Source of the DNA: Bifidobacterium castoris
GTDB lineage: Bacteria > Actinomycetota > Actinomycetes > Actinomycetales > Bifidobacteriaceae
NCBI RefSeq assembly: GCF_003952025.1
Contig: NZ_QXGI01000004.1
Span: 1-64,000, forward strand
Length of the DNA: 64,000 nucleotides
Direction of reading: 5' to 3'
Below, piece by piece: positions 1-5,370 of the stretch. The notes under the pieces were generated by a model, which saw only the letters and a list, made by a program, of their open reading frames with translations, was not told the DNA's origin and searched no databases. A program made the position numbers and the translations under genes. Within the stretch, counting starts at the first letter, position 1; each line of letters starts with the position of its first letter.

Positions 1-113
1 CGGCGGTCACAGCCCAGGGGAGACGCCCGGTCCCATTCCGAACCCGGAAGCTAAGACCTGGCACGGCGATGGTACTGCACCCGACAGGGTGTGGGAGAGT
101 AGCACGCCGCCGC
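1..113 (+). rRNA. rrf: 5S ribosomal RNA (5' end cut by the window)
   Basis: The sequence has the actinobacterial 5S pattern: the closing stem CGGCGG at the 5' end pairs with CCGCCG near 106-111, and the core CCATTCCGAACCCGGAAG and the GGGAGAGTAG loop E/helix region are present. One to a few bases of the 5' end are probably missing because the window begins inside the gene. It is the last gene of an rRNA operon whose 16S and 23S genes would lie to the left. Confidence 0.95.
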
Positions 114-127
114 ACCCACACTTCACA

Positions 128-158
128 AGAAGAGCCCACCACCACGGCGGGCTCTTCT
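128..158 (+). terminator. rRNA operon terminator
   Basis: A perfect 10-bp stem (AGAAGAGCCC at 128-137 with GGGCTCTTCT at 149-158) closes an 11-base loop 15 bases after the 5S gene. The position fits the end of the rRNA operon. The T tract after it is weak. Confidence 0.8.
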
Positions 159-330
159 GCTATCCAACCCAACTGAAGGCTATCACCTTCACGCTCAACC
201 ACCAATCACGGAACCAACGGCATACCGGGCCATTTGCCTTGACCGCCCAGTACCAAACGGATACCGGTCAGTTCCACAGACTCCACATGCATAGTCCGGC
301 GGCGAACCATGGTATACCATATGAGGTCGG

Positions 331-358
331 GTGCTCCCCGCAAGCGTGGTGTATGGAT
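331..358 (+). repeat. Degenerate CRISPR repeat, isolated
   Basis: The first 16 bases (GTGCTCCCCGCAAGCG) are identical to the repeat of the array at 657. The second half has diverged (TGGTGTATGGATCT instead of CGGGGATGATCC). It lies upstream of the cas2 scrap, on the opposite side from the array, so it may come from another array that once flanked the lost cas operon. Immediately upstream (309-320) is the 12-base palindrome ATGGTATACCAT. Confidence 0.65.
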
Positions 359-394
359 CTCTCGATTCTGAATCGGACAGTGAAGGATATCCGC

Positions 395-553
395 GGACTG
401 CTCGACTGCGACGGTCTGCAGCTGATCAAACATCCTAATGAGTCTGATGAGCAGGAGTCTCTCGAGACATTTGCCGGCAAACCGCGACGCGGTTGGAGCA
501 ATGCTGCGAAATACCGACGTGCGCGACGATATGGGAAGAGACCGGGAGAATGA
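395..553 (+). pseudogene. Remnant of cas2 (type I-E), C-terminal end only
   Basis: The reading frame gives about 52 residues ending in GLLDCDGLQLIKHPN and later RRGWSNAAKYRRARRYGKR. This resembles the C-terminal strand and tail of type I-E Cas2, where a D-x-DGL-x-L-I/V motif precedes a basic tail. The ferredoxin-like N-terminal part of Cas2 is absent; the same frame runs on upstream to position 89, but that stretch does not look like Cas2. The order cas2 tail, A/T-richer leader, first repeat is the normal I-E order, which supports the identification. No other cas gene is visible. I infer that most of the cas operon was deleted and only this scrap remained beside the array. Confidence 0.55.
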
Positions 554-656
554 TAATGATATGGTGGAGGAGGAGATGTGAAGCGCGCCGTGAAAAGTGA
601 ATGAAAAATGCTTCTCGCTGATCAATGATATGTTGGAAACACAGGGATTTCTTAGC
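554..656 (+). promoter_or_regulatory. Probable CRISPR leader
   Basis: About 100 bases between the cas2 scrap and the first perfect repeat are more A/T-rich than the surroundings (for example TGAAAAATG and ATCAATGATATG). In type I-E systems this position holds the leader with the array promoter and the IHF-like or sequence-specific integration site. I see no coding potential. No promoter hexamers are clear enough to place. Confidence 0.5.
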
Positions 657-866
657 GTGCTCCCCGCAAGCGCGGGGATGATCCGGCGTCGGCCACACGT
701 ACGTGAAATTCTTCTGGTGCTCCCCGCAAGCGCGGGGATGATCCCCGGGCGCCGACCCCATCGACTGGTCGAGCCGAGTGCTCCCCGCAAGCGCGGGGAT
801 GATCCTCGACCGGTCCCAGATGCGTGCGCAGCATCATGGTGCTCCCCGCAAGCGCGGGGATGATCC
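657..866 (+). CRISPR. Type I-E-like CRISPR array, four repeats and three spacers
   Basis: Four identical 28-base repeats begin GTGCTCCCCGC and end GCGGGGATGATCC, at 657-684, 717-744, 778-805 and 839-866. The inner CCCCGC/GCGGGG can form the hairpin expected of I-E repeats, and the orientation matches that of E. coli I-E repeats, so transcription is probably rightward. Spacers lie at 685-716 (32 bases), 745-777 (33) and 806-838 (33). The third spacer is the exact reverse complement of 51869-51901 in glyS, so a crRNA from it would be antisense to the glyS message. After the last repeat there is no further repeat until 1493, and the flanking DNA looks phage-derived. Confidence 0.97.
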
Positions 867-1030
867 CAGCTCGATGAACTTATGTGCCGTCGTTAAACGA
901 ATCGGCGCACCGTCATCGATCTGCACAACCACGGCACAGTTAACCGTAGTCACTGAGAGCGCGTGCTCGTTGACTTGTAAGCGTCCTTCAACCTTGATAT
1001 GCTTAGCTATTGAAATACCTTTCAGGTAGG
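867..1030 (-). pseudogene. Phage-like gene fragment abutting the last CRISPR repeat
   Basis: On the minus strand a protein-like frame reads SIAKHIKVEGRLQVNEHAL and continues to HKFIELG, then enters the CRISPR repeat at its exact edge (866/867). No good start codon is present: the natural first codon would be ATT near 1014-1016 behind GAAAGG. I do not recognise the family. Its composition (regular hydrophobic alternation, few Arg) is protein-like and unlike the antisense shadows of this GC-rich genome. It is a guess that it is phage DNA, based on the phage scaffold fragment that ends in the same way at the next repeat. Confidence 0.35.
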
Positions 1031-1041
1031 GCCTGAAAAGC

Positions 1042-1071
1042 AATACCCCCAAGGTGACACTTGGGGGTATT
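1042..1071. terminator. Bidirectional hairpin terminator
   Basis: A perfect 12-bp stem, AATACCCCCAAG with CTTGGGGGTATT, closes a 6-base loop; T and A runs on either side let it work in both directions. It sits between the fragment at 867-1030 and the HTH gene at 1215-1409, and ends transcripts of the HTH gene coming leftwards. Confidence 0.75.
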
Positions 1072-1214
1072 TTCATACCCTTCAGGCGGTTGGTGCATTA
1101 CAGGCGCCGCGCGTGTCCACGCGACTTAACCACAAGCGGCAGAGCCGCCCATGATTCGCGCGCCAGTCCGGTTACGAGCCGGTAGAGCTAAACCCACTGG
1201 CGCTCGGACGATTG

Positions 1215-1409
1215 CTAATCGTCCAACAGTTTGCGCAAGTCCTTGACTTTGAGAGCGTCCGCGAGCTTGAGCGCCTTGCCAAGCGTCATGTTGGTGATTG
1301 GCCTATCGCCGCGCTCGTAATCCGCGTAGTAACCCTGAGACATGCCCGCTTGCGAGGCGAGCTCTGTCTGAGTTAGGTGCCTTGCTGTACGTAGCTCACG
1401 TAATCCCAT
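1215..1409 (-). CDS. Small XRE-family helix-turn-helix regulator
   Basis: This 64-residue protein is essentially one XRE/Cro-type DNA-binding domain. Residues 2-27 (LRELRTARHLTQTELASQAG) carry the first helices and the turn, and SQGYYADYERGDRPI (about 29-43) is the recognition region with the family's YE-x-G motif. The start is supported by AAAGGA a few bases upstream. It stands alone between two CRISPR repeats (839-866 and 1493-1520), beside phage fragments, so it is probably a phage-type or toxin-antitoxin-type regulator that came in with them. Its target is unknown. Confidence 0.8.
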   Translation of the reverse strand: MGLRELRTARHLTQTELASQAGMSQGYYADYERGDRPITNMTLGKALKLADALKVKDLRKLLDD

Positions 1410-1492
1410 CTCAGTTCCTTTCGGTCGTCTCTATGGTATATCGCGTGGCTGCGGGGGTGCTCGCGTTTTTCGCTACGGTATCGCGTCCGTCT

Positions 1493-1520
1493 GTGCTCCC
1501 CGCAAGCGCGGGGATGATCC
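1493..1520 (+). repeat. Isolated perfect CRISPR repeat
   Basis: All 28 bases match the repeats of the array at 657-866. The nearest other repeats are 626 bases to the left and about 1.9 kb to the right, so this is not a normal array position. The phage scaffold pseudogene on the minus strand runs right up to its edge at 1521. Confidence 0.95.
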
Positions 1521-1905
1521 CGGTTCGAGGGACGCGGCGTGCGCCTCGATTTCCTCCAGACTCGTGCCGCGCAGCACATCGGCCGGCACCCTAGTCTTCT
1601 TCGCAACCTGCGCACGCCATTGCTCTTGCTGTCGGGCGGCCTTGTATCCGGCGTTCTCCTGCTCGAGCTCGGCAATACGCTTGGGCGGTCTTCTCCGCGT
1701 CGCTCATCTGCGCCTCCTTGAGCTTCTTGAGCTCCTCGGAATCAGCGAAGCTGGCCTTGGCGCGGTCCTCCCATTTGCGTGACTGGGCGACCGCCTCCCT
1801 GTATTTCGCCTCCCAGTCCGTGGATGCGTCCTGTGTGCCCTGCGGCTCGTCGACGTTCTCGTTCTGGGTACCTGTCCATGTCGGCTCCTGTTCACTCGGG
1901 CCCAT
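1521..1905 (-). pseudogene. Phage scaffold protein (DUF4355-like), frameshifted and truncated
   Basis: The N-terminal part reads DWEAKYREAVAQSRKWEDRA and then a Lys/Glu-rich coiled coil. This parallels the QATKHSRQWEERAKANKSA segment of the scaffold gene at 31214. The frame is lost near 1690 (one extra C in a CCC run); in the next frame it continues KRIAELEQENAGYKAARQQ to TRVPADVLRGTSLEEIEAHA, matching TGVPADLLVGDDEESMSAYA of the right copy. Coding stops at the CRISPR repeat edge (1520/1521). Scaffold proteins guide capsid assembly; this copy cannot be functional. Confidence 0.75.
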
Positions 1906-1913
1906 GCGGGCAT

Positions 1914-1938
1914 GAAAAAGCCCGCCATGCGACGGGCT
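1914..1938 (-). terminator. Terminator behind the left tRNA-like RNA
   Basis: On the minus strand AGCCCG and CGGGCT form a 6-bp stem with an 8-base loop, followed by TTTTTC. It begins five bases after the tRNA-like minihelix ends, so a short RNA would end here. The right copy has the same arrangement at 31157. Confidence 0.7.
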
Positions 1939-1943
1939 CCAGT

Positions 1944-1986
1944 GGACTGCACCGGAATCGAACCGATGGGGCAGCCCTTTCAGTCC
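1944..1986 (-). ncRNA. tRNA-like minihelix RNA, left copy
   Basis: On the minus strand a 6-bp outer stem (GGACTG with CAGTCC) is followed by a 12-base linker, then a 6-bp T-arm-like stem (CATCGG with CCGGTG, one T-G pair) closing the 7-base loop TTCGATT, which fits the tRNA T-loop consensus. The two 3' strands are contiguous, so the stems could stack into a 12-bp helix like the acceptor/T-arm half of tRNA. D-arm and anticodon arm are missing. The copy at 31105-31147 has the same geometry with compensatory base changes. The function is unknown. Confidence 0.6.
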
Positions 1987-2028
1987 TGGTATGCAAAAGG
2001 CCTCCAAGAGTGGAGGCCTTGCGTTGAT

Positions 2029-2280
2029 TCACTGATTCGCGAGTGGATACTCTTCCTTTGATCTACCGTAGAAGATGCACCAGCAGAGCCATCGGTACAG
2101 CTCTTCATCAGAGACATCGATAGAGGTGTCCTCGATATTGAGAAACGGTTCATGAAACTTGCTGTGGTATACTATTGACGCGTTTCCGGTGGCATTTTGC
2201 AACGTATTCCAGTCAAGGCCATCGGCGAGAAACCGTTCAAAACTATCAGTGCGAGCAGCGTCAAGTCCAGAGTTTTTCAT
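2029..2280 (-). CDS. Putative immunity protein for the second toxin tip, left copy
   Basis: This 83-residue protein is homologous along its C-terminal half to the 73-residue protein at 30844: FLNIEDTSIDVSDEELYRW against FFNIEDNSINVTGKELQRW, then FYGRSKEEYPLANQ against YYGRPKEEYPLAMNQ. The start codon overlaps the stop of the toxin-tip fragment by four bases (ATGA), typical of coupled toxin/immunity pairs. It is acidic and aromatic-rich, as immunity proteins often are. No named family is recognised. The frame is intact although the toxin beside it is a fragment. Confidence 0.6.
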   Translation of the reverse strand: MKNSGLDAARTDSFERFLADGLDWNTLQNATGNASIVYHSKFHEPFLNIEDTSIDVSDEELYRWLCWCIFYGRSKEEYPLANQ

Positions 2281-2520
2281 GCCAGCACCTCCTTCACCAT
2301 GGTATTGAATATTGTAACCGATTGTGGGAAATACTGCTCTATCAGCTCATACGCCTTTGGGTTCGCGAGCTGGGCGTCCATGATTTCCGCCCATGGCTCG
2401 GCGCAGGCATGCGCGAAATCGGAAAAATACCCGTTGCCATGCCCAACAGATCGTGGATAGTCATCGCCTAGAGCGGCCTGCGGATATGTTTCGCGATGTT
2501 CCTCATGACTTCGTCGTCGT
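2277..2520 (-). pseudogene. Orphan C-terminal toxin tip of a phage minor head protein, zincin-like
   Basis: The frame reads AALGDDYPRSVGHGNGYFS, then CAEPWAEIMDAQLANPKAYE and ends FPQSVTIFNTMVKEVLA. The pattern G-H-G-x-x-Y-F, then E-x-W/F-A-E-M-x, then a final YFPxS-x-x-F motif is seen in zincin-like metallopeptidase domains at the C-termini of phage MuF/minor head proteins, where the Glu of the middle motif is a zinc ligand. The upstream HExxH part is missing. Homologous to the tip at 30671-30853. It overlaps the immunity gene by four bases. Confidence 0.5.
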
Positions 2521-2643
2521 TGATTGACCTTACAACGCATATTCGTCATTACGCAAATCAGATTACGGAATACTGCACAAAAACAACACAGTGGTAGGGT
2601 ATCGTTCCCTATATAAGGAAAATGGAAACAGAAGGGGACCATC

Positions 2644-3141
2644 ATGTTCTTCATATGGCTTGGCTGCATCATATTCAGCATCTGCGCGCTCGTCGGCGAA
2701 TACCTGCTGATACGGATCGCAGTCCGAGACGGCATCGACACATCCTCAACCGCCGACTGGCGAGAGATGTACGTTTTGGAACAAGATCGAGCCAAGGAGT
2801 CGATGCCATCTTTGGACAGCATGCTCAAGGACGCCGCCGAATCATCTCTCGTCAAGTCATTGCCTGTCGATCAACGTAACGCAGAGATCGAGCGCATCGT
2901 CTCCCGCCGGGCCCGCAAGGTCGTACACGAGGCAAGGAACAAGCGGTCCACGCTCACCATTGTCGGCATCGTCGCCGGTGCGGCAGTATCCGCCCTCATG
3001 GTGTTCGGTGGCCTGTCCGCCCAAGCGCATAGCAAGAAGTCCGAATACAATTACACCCCATATCCCTCGCACTCGTCCACATACGATCCGACGGACAGCA
3101 CATACGAGGACTATCTCGATGCGTTGAGCCGTTCCAACTAG
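2644..3141 (+). CDS. Hypothetical two-pass membrane protein
   Basis: 165 residues, behind AGAAGGGGACC, a good SD site. An N-terminal hydrophobic segment (about 2-26) is followed by a charged cytoplasmic or external region (28-100, helix-rich), a second hydrophobic segment (about 103-128, rich in Gly/Ala/Val) and a short tail rich in Tyr, Ser and Thr (YNYTPYPSHSSTYDPTD region). I do not recognise the family. It lies between the left phage fragment and a CRISPR repeat at 3399, on the strand opposite to the fragment, and is followed by a strong terminator. It could be an accessory phage gene (superinfection exclusion or similar), but nothing in the sequence shows this. Confidence 0.75.
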   Translation: MFFIWLGCIIFSICALVGEYLLIRIAVRDGIDTSSTADWREMYVLEQDRAKESMPSLDSMLKDAAESSLVKSLPVDQRNAEIERIVSRRARKVVHEARNKRSTLTIVGIVAGAAVSALMVFGGLSAQAHSKKSEYNYTPYPSHSSTYDPTDSTYEDYLDALSRSN

Positions 3142-3190
3142 TGCTTAGTGCTATGCTATTCTGTGATAAAACTGGGCATGGTCCAGTTCA

Positions 3191-3229
3191 GTGAAGGCCA
3201 CTCCCCTTGTATGGGTGGGTGGCCTTCAC
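3191..3229 (+). terminator. Terminator after the hypothetical membrane protein
   Basis: A perfect 11-bp stem (GTGAAGGCCAC at 3191-3201 with GTGGCCTTCAC at 3219-3229) encloses further C/G pairing in the loop. It lies 50 bases after the stop codon at 3141. Confidence 0.7.
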
Positions 3230-3398
3230 CGCATGTAGATTAGCCCTCCGGTTTGTGCGTGCCGAAACGGTAGTGGCCTAGAGAGCTATATATTTGCCAT
3301 CGTAGTGTGCCATATAGAGGCGGTGTGGCTCCAACAGGCATTAATCATAGCATATGGTATAATCCCGCCAGCACATCGACCTCGACCGGCATGTGCTG

Positions 3399-3426
3399 GT
3401 GTTCCCCGCAAGCGCGAGGATGATCC
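3399..3426 (+). repeat. Isolated CRISPR repeat with two mismatches
   Basis: 26 of 28 bases match the array repeat; the changes are C to T at the fourth base and G to A in the second arm (GCGAGGATGATCC), which weakens the repeat hairpin. Divergence at the far, trailer side of an array is usual for I-E loci, so this may be the original last repeat of the array before phage DNA came between. Confidence 0.85.
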
Positions 3427-3523
3427 CAAGGGAACATTCTTCAGTGTCCCCATCGCTCGTACTGGCTGCGCGCGCTCAAGCTGCCCGCGTCGGACGGCTC
3501 ACAGGCGGTGGACGAATCAGATG

Positions 3524-3578
3524 GTCTATATCATGAAGGCCTCGGACATATCCTGTCCGAGGCCTTCATGATATAGAC
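3524..3578. terminator. 25-bp perfect inverted repeat, probable bidirectional terminator
   Basis: GTCTATATCATGAAGG and its continuation (3524-3548) are perfectly complementary to 3554-3578 with a 5-base loop. It lies 20 bases beyond the stop of the exonuclease gene (which ends at 3598 on the minus strand). No T run follows. Two more hairpins of 21-24 perfect bp end other transcripts in this window (15522, 21653), so this looks like the terminator style of the genome. Confidence 0.65.
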
Positions 3579-3597
3579 CGCACGCCGGTTGTACGCG

Positions 3598-4167
3598 TCA
3601 GCCCTGGGGGAGGACGGCGGCGTCGCAGGAGATGTAGCGGCGCTGCCATTCAAGGCACTGGTAGGTTTGCGTCGCATCCGAAAGCGCGCGGTGCTCTTCG
3701 ACGTCGGCGATGCCGTAACGCTGGATCAGATCGACGAGACGATGCCGTTCCGAGGGGAACAGATGCTTGTCGATCGTCATCGTGTCCAATGTCGGACGCA
3801 TGAAATGGTTTGTGAAACCCAATACGCGGTGCTCGGCCTCGGCGAGGAAGCCCATGTCGAAGCGGATGTTATGGCCGATGACGACGTCGTCATCGAGGAA
3901 ATCGATGAACGGGCCGAGCACGGCCTCGAGCGACGGCATACCCTCGACCATCTCGTTGGTGATGCCGGTCAGTCGTGTGATGTTGGGTGTGATGAGCGTG
4001 CCTGGATCGACGAGCTGCTCGAAGGTGTCGACAATCCTGCCGTTGCGGATCTTCACCGCACCGATCTCGGTGATGCGATCACGCTGCGCGCTCAGACCGG
4101 TCGTCTCCAGATCGAGCGCCGTGTAATCCTTCGGTATGCGTTCGGCTGGCCGGATGACTACGGACAT
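3598..4167 (-). CDS. DnaQ-like DEDDh 3'-5' exonuclease
   Basis: 189 residues with the three exonuclease motifs of the DEDDh family: D19-x-E21 in DLETTG, H99-N-x-x-x-D104 in GHNIRFDMGFL, and H159-x4-D164 in EEHRALSDA. These residues bind the two catalytic metal ions. The protein is a stand-alone exonuclease domain like the DNA polymerase III epsilon subunit, so it may proofread or trim DNA or RNA ends; the substrate cannot be told. The start is chosen at the ATG behind GAGAGGAATC, eight residues before the first conserved segment. Longer upstream frames lack protein-like sequence. Confidence 0.9.
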   Translation of the reverse strand: MSVVIRPAERIPKDYTALDLETTGLSAQRDRITEIGAVKIRNGRIVDTFEQLVDPGTLITPNITRLTGITNEMVEGMPSLEAVLGPFIDFLDDDVVIGHNIRFDMGFLAEAEHRVLGFTNHFMRPTLDTMTIDKHLFPSERHRLVDLIQRYGIADVEEHRALSDATQTYQCLEWQRRYISCDAAVLPQG

Positions 4168-4396
4168 CGTGATTCCTCTCTGATATCCAACGCATCGGCG
4201 ACCCTCCGTCGGCTGCCTTGTACGGGTATCGGCCGTGCGCTGCTCCCATGTTGTTTCCAGTGCCGAGTCTAATGTACAACCGCCGGGAACGCGGCGTGAG
4301 TTCCAGTTTATGCGCAAGGTGTTCGCAAATCGCAGACGGCAGGGACTCAGCCGTCCCGTTTCCCTGTCCGGTATCCGGCCGCCCGGTCGGCAACGG

Positions 4397-5068
4397 TTAT
4401 CTGAGCACCGGGAACTGCGCCGTGATGGTGTGTCCGTGGTCCATGTACGACGTCGTCTCCTCCATCGCCTTGCGGATGTTGCTCGCCGTGATGTCATAGG
4501 CCTCGTCGATCTCGTCGCCGTCGGCCTGCCGGCCAAGCCGCAGCCGCATCTGGTACCATATCGCGTTGCCGTGCGTCGAGGCGCTCGGGCCTTCGTCTAC
4601 GAAACCGAAGCCCTGATAGAAGCCGATGAGCCGCTCCTTGCAGGCAAGCACGATGCCGGCGCGGTGGGCGATCGCCGAATCGAGGATGACGCGGCGCATC
4701 AGATAGGCCGCGCAGCCACGATGCTGGTAGACCGGCGCCGTGTCGACGCCGAGGATCATCTGCCAGGAACCGTCCTCGTCATGCAGGTCGGCCTGCTCGT
4801 ACATCGCGTCGGTCAGATCGGCGACGTTGGTCGTCATGCCGTTGATGAAGCTGACGAGCATGCCGTCGGCGAGACGCGCCGGGAAACAGGCGTCCGATGC
4901 GTCGGCGTCCGGGTTGACGAGCAGCCAGAAATGCTCCGGATACGTCTCGATGCGATTCGCGAGCCTTTCGATGTCCGCGGCCTCCTTGGGAGGGAAACAC
5001 GCTGATTCAATACTGGAAAGAGCATCGAGGTCGTCCAAAGTTGCATGACGCACAAACATAGGCATCAT
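4397..5068 (-). CDS. GNAT-family N-acetyltransferase
   Basis: 223 residues. The N-terminus (VRHATLDDLDALSSIESACFP) is the usual GNAT beta1-alpha1 region, and YQHRGCAAYLMRRV (about 114-127) is the acetyl-CoA pyrophosphate-binding motif R/Q-x-x-G-x-A. GFYQGFGFVDEG (149-160) is the typical beta6-alpha region. The fold resembles arylalkylamine-type acetyltransferases, but the acceptor is unknown. It starts at the first of two adjacent ATG codons behind GAGAG. It is transcribed away from the permease at 5371. Confidence 0.88.
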   Translation of the reverse strand: MMPMFVRHATLDDLDALSSIESACFPPKEAADIERLANRIETYPEHFWLLVNPDADASDACFPARLADGMLVSFINGMTTNVADLTDAMYEQADLHDEDGSWQMILGVDTAPVYQHRGCAAYLMRRVILDSAIAHRAGIVLACKERLIGFYQGFGFVDEGPSASTHGNAIWYQMRLRLGRQADGDEIDEAYDITASNIRKAMEETTSYMDHGHTITAQFPVLR

Positions 5069-5370
5069 CGTCTCTCAAGGCATAGTCAAAAGCGCAGGGC
5101 GGACCGCCTGTGTGCCGCATGGACGAACACGGCGCCGGGTAGCGCGATATGGACGCCGGCGTTTTCGACGCTGTGAGGAAAACCCCGGCGTGAGGGGAAC
5201 CGGCGCCGGGCCGGTGAGCTATATTACACGTAGAACGGTCAGGCCCCGCCACGGGAGGACCGACACGCCATACGCATCCGCCGCGCATGGCGCACGTCGT
5301 CGTCGCGGCGCGCGGGCATGACGCCGCAAGCGTGGGAACGCCACCAATATGTATGAAGGAGCGAGGAATC
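5069..5370. other. Divergent intergenic region
   Basis: About 300 bases between two divergent genes. It must hold both promoters. I can see only A/T-rich stretches (TGAGCTATATTACACG around 5216-5232) as a possible promoter and several GC-rich inverted repeats (GGCGCCGG type). No coding frame is convincing. Confidence 0.4.

Larger units (their letters stand above)
1521..2520 (-). mobile_element. Left prophage fragment
   Basis: Read on the minus strand, the fragment holds, in order, a toxin tip (2520 to 2277), a putative immunity gene (2280 to 2029), a tRNA-like RNA (1986 to 1944), a terminator (1938 to 1914) and a scaffold gene (1905 to 1521). The same five elements occur in the same order at 30671-31670 on the plus strand, but the sequences have diverged, so these are related phages and not a recent duplication. 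The scaffold end coincides with a CRISPR repeat edge. Confidence 0.7.
3230..3597. other. Intergenic stretch with CRISPR repeat and long hairpin, no gene
   Basis: I see no convincing coding frame. It contains a possible TATAAT box (3357-3362), an 8-bp inverted repeat CAGCACAT/ATGTGCTG (3369-3398) directly before the CRISPR repeat at 3399, and the 25-bp hairpin at 3524-3578. Its far end marks the border between accessory DNA and core genes. Confidence 0.5.

Noticed and set aside
89-553. Single 154-codon gene overlapping the 5S rRNA
   Set aside because: It begins inside the rRNA and runs through the terminator hairpin; only its last ~50 codons look like real (cas2) sequence.
685-777. Targets of spacers 1 and 2 within this window
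   Set aside because: By eye I found no matching stretch for either; a database search of the whole genome and phages would be needed.
834-1076. 80-codon gene on the minus strand
   Set aside because: Its first codons lie in a perfect terminator hairpin and its last in a CRISPR repeat; only the middle is protein-like, so it is listed as a fragment.
1493-3426. Insertion sequence or composite transposon bounded by the two outer repeats
   Set aside because: No transposase is present, and the bounding sequences are direct CRISPR repeats and not inverted terminal repeats.
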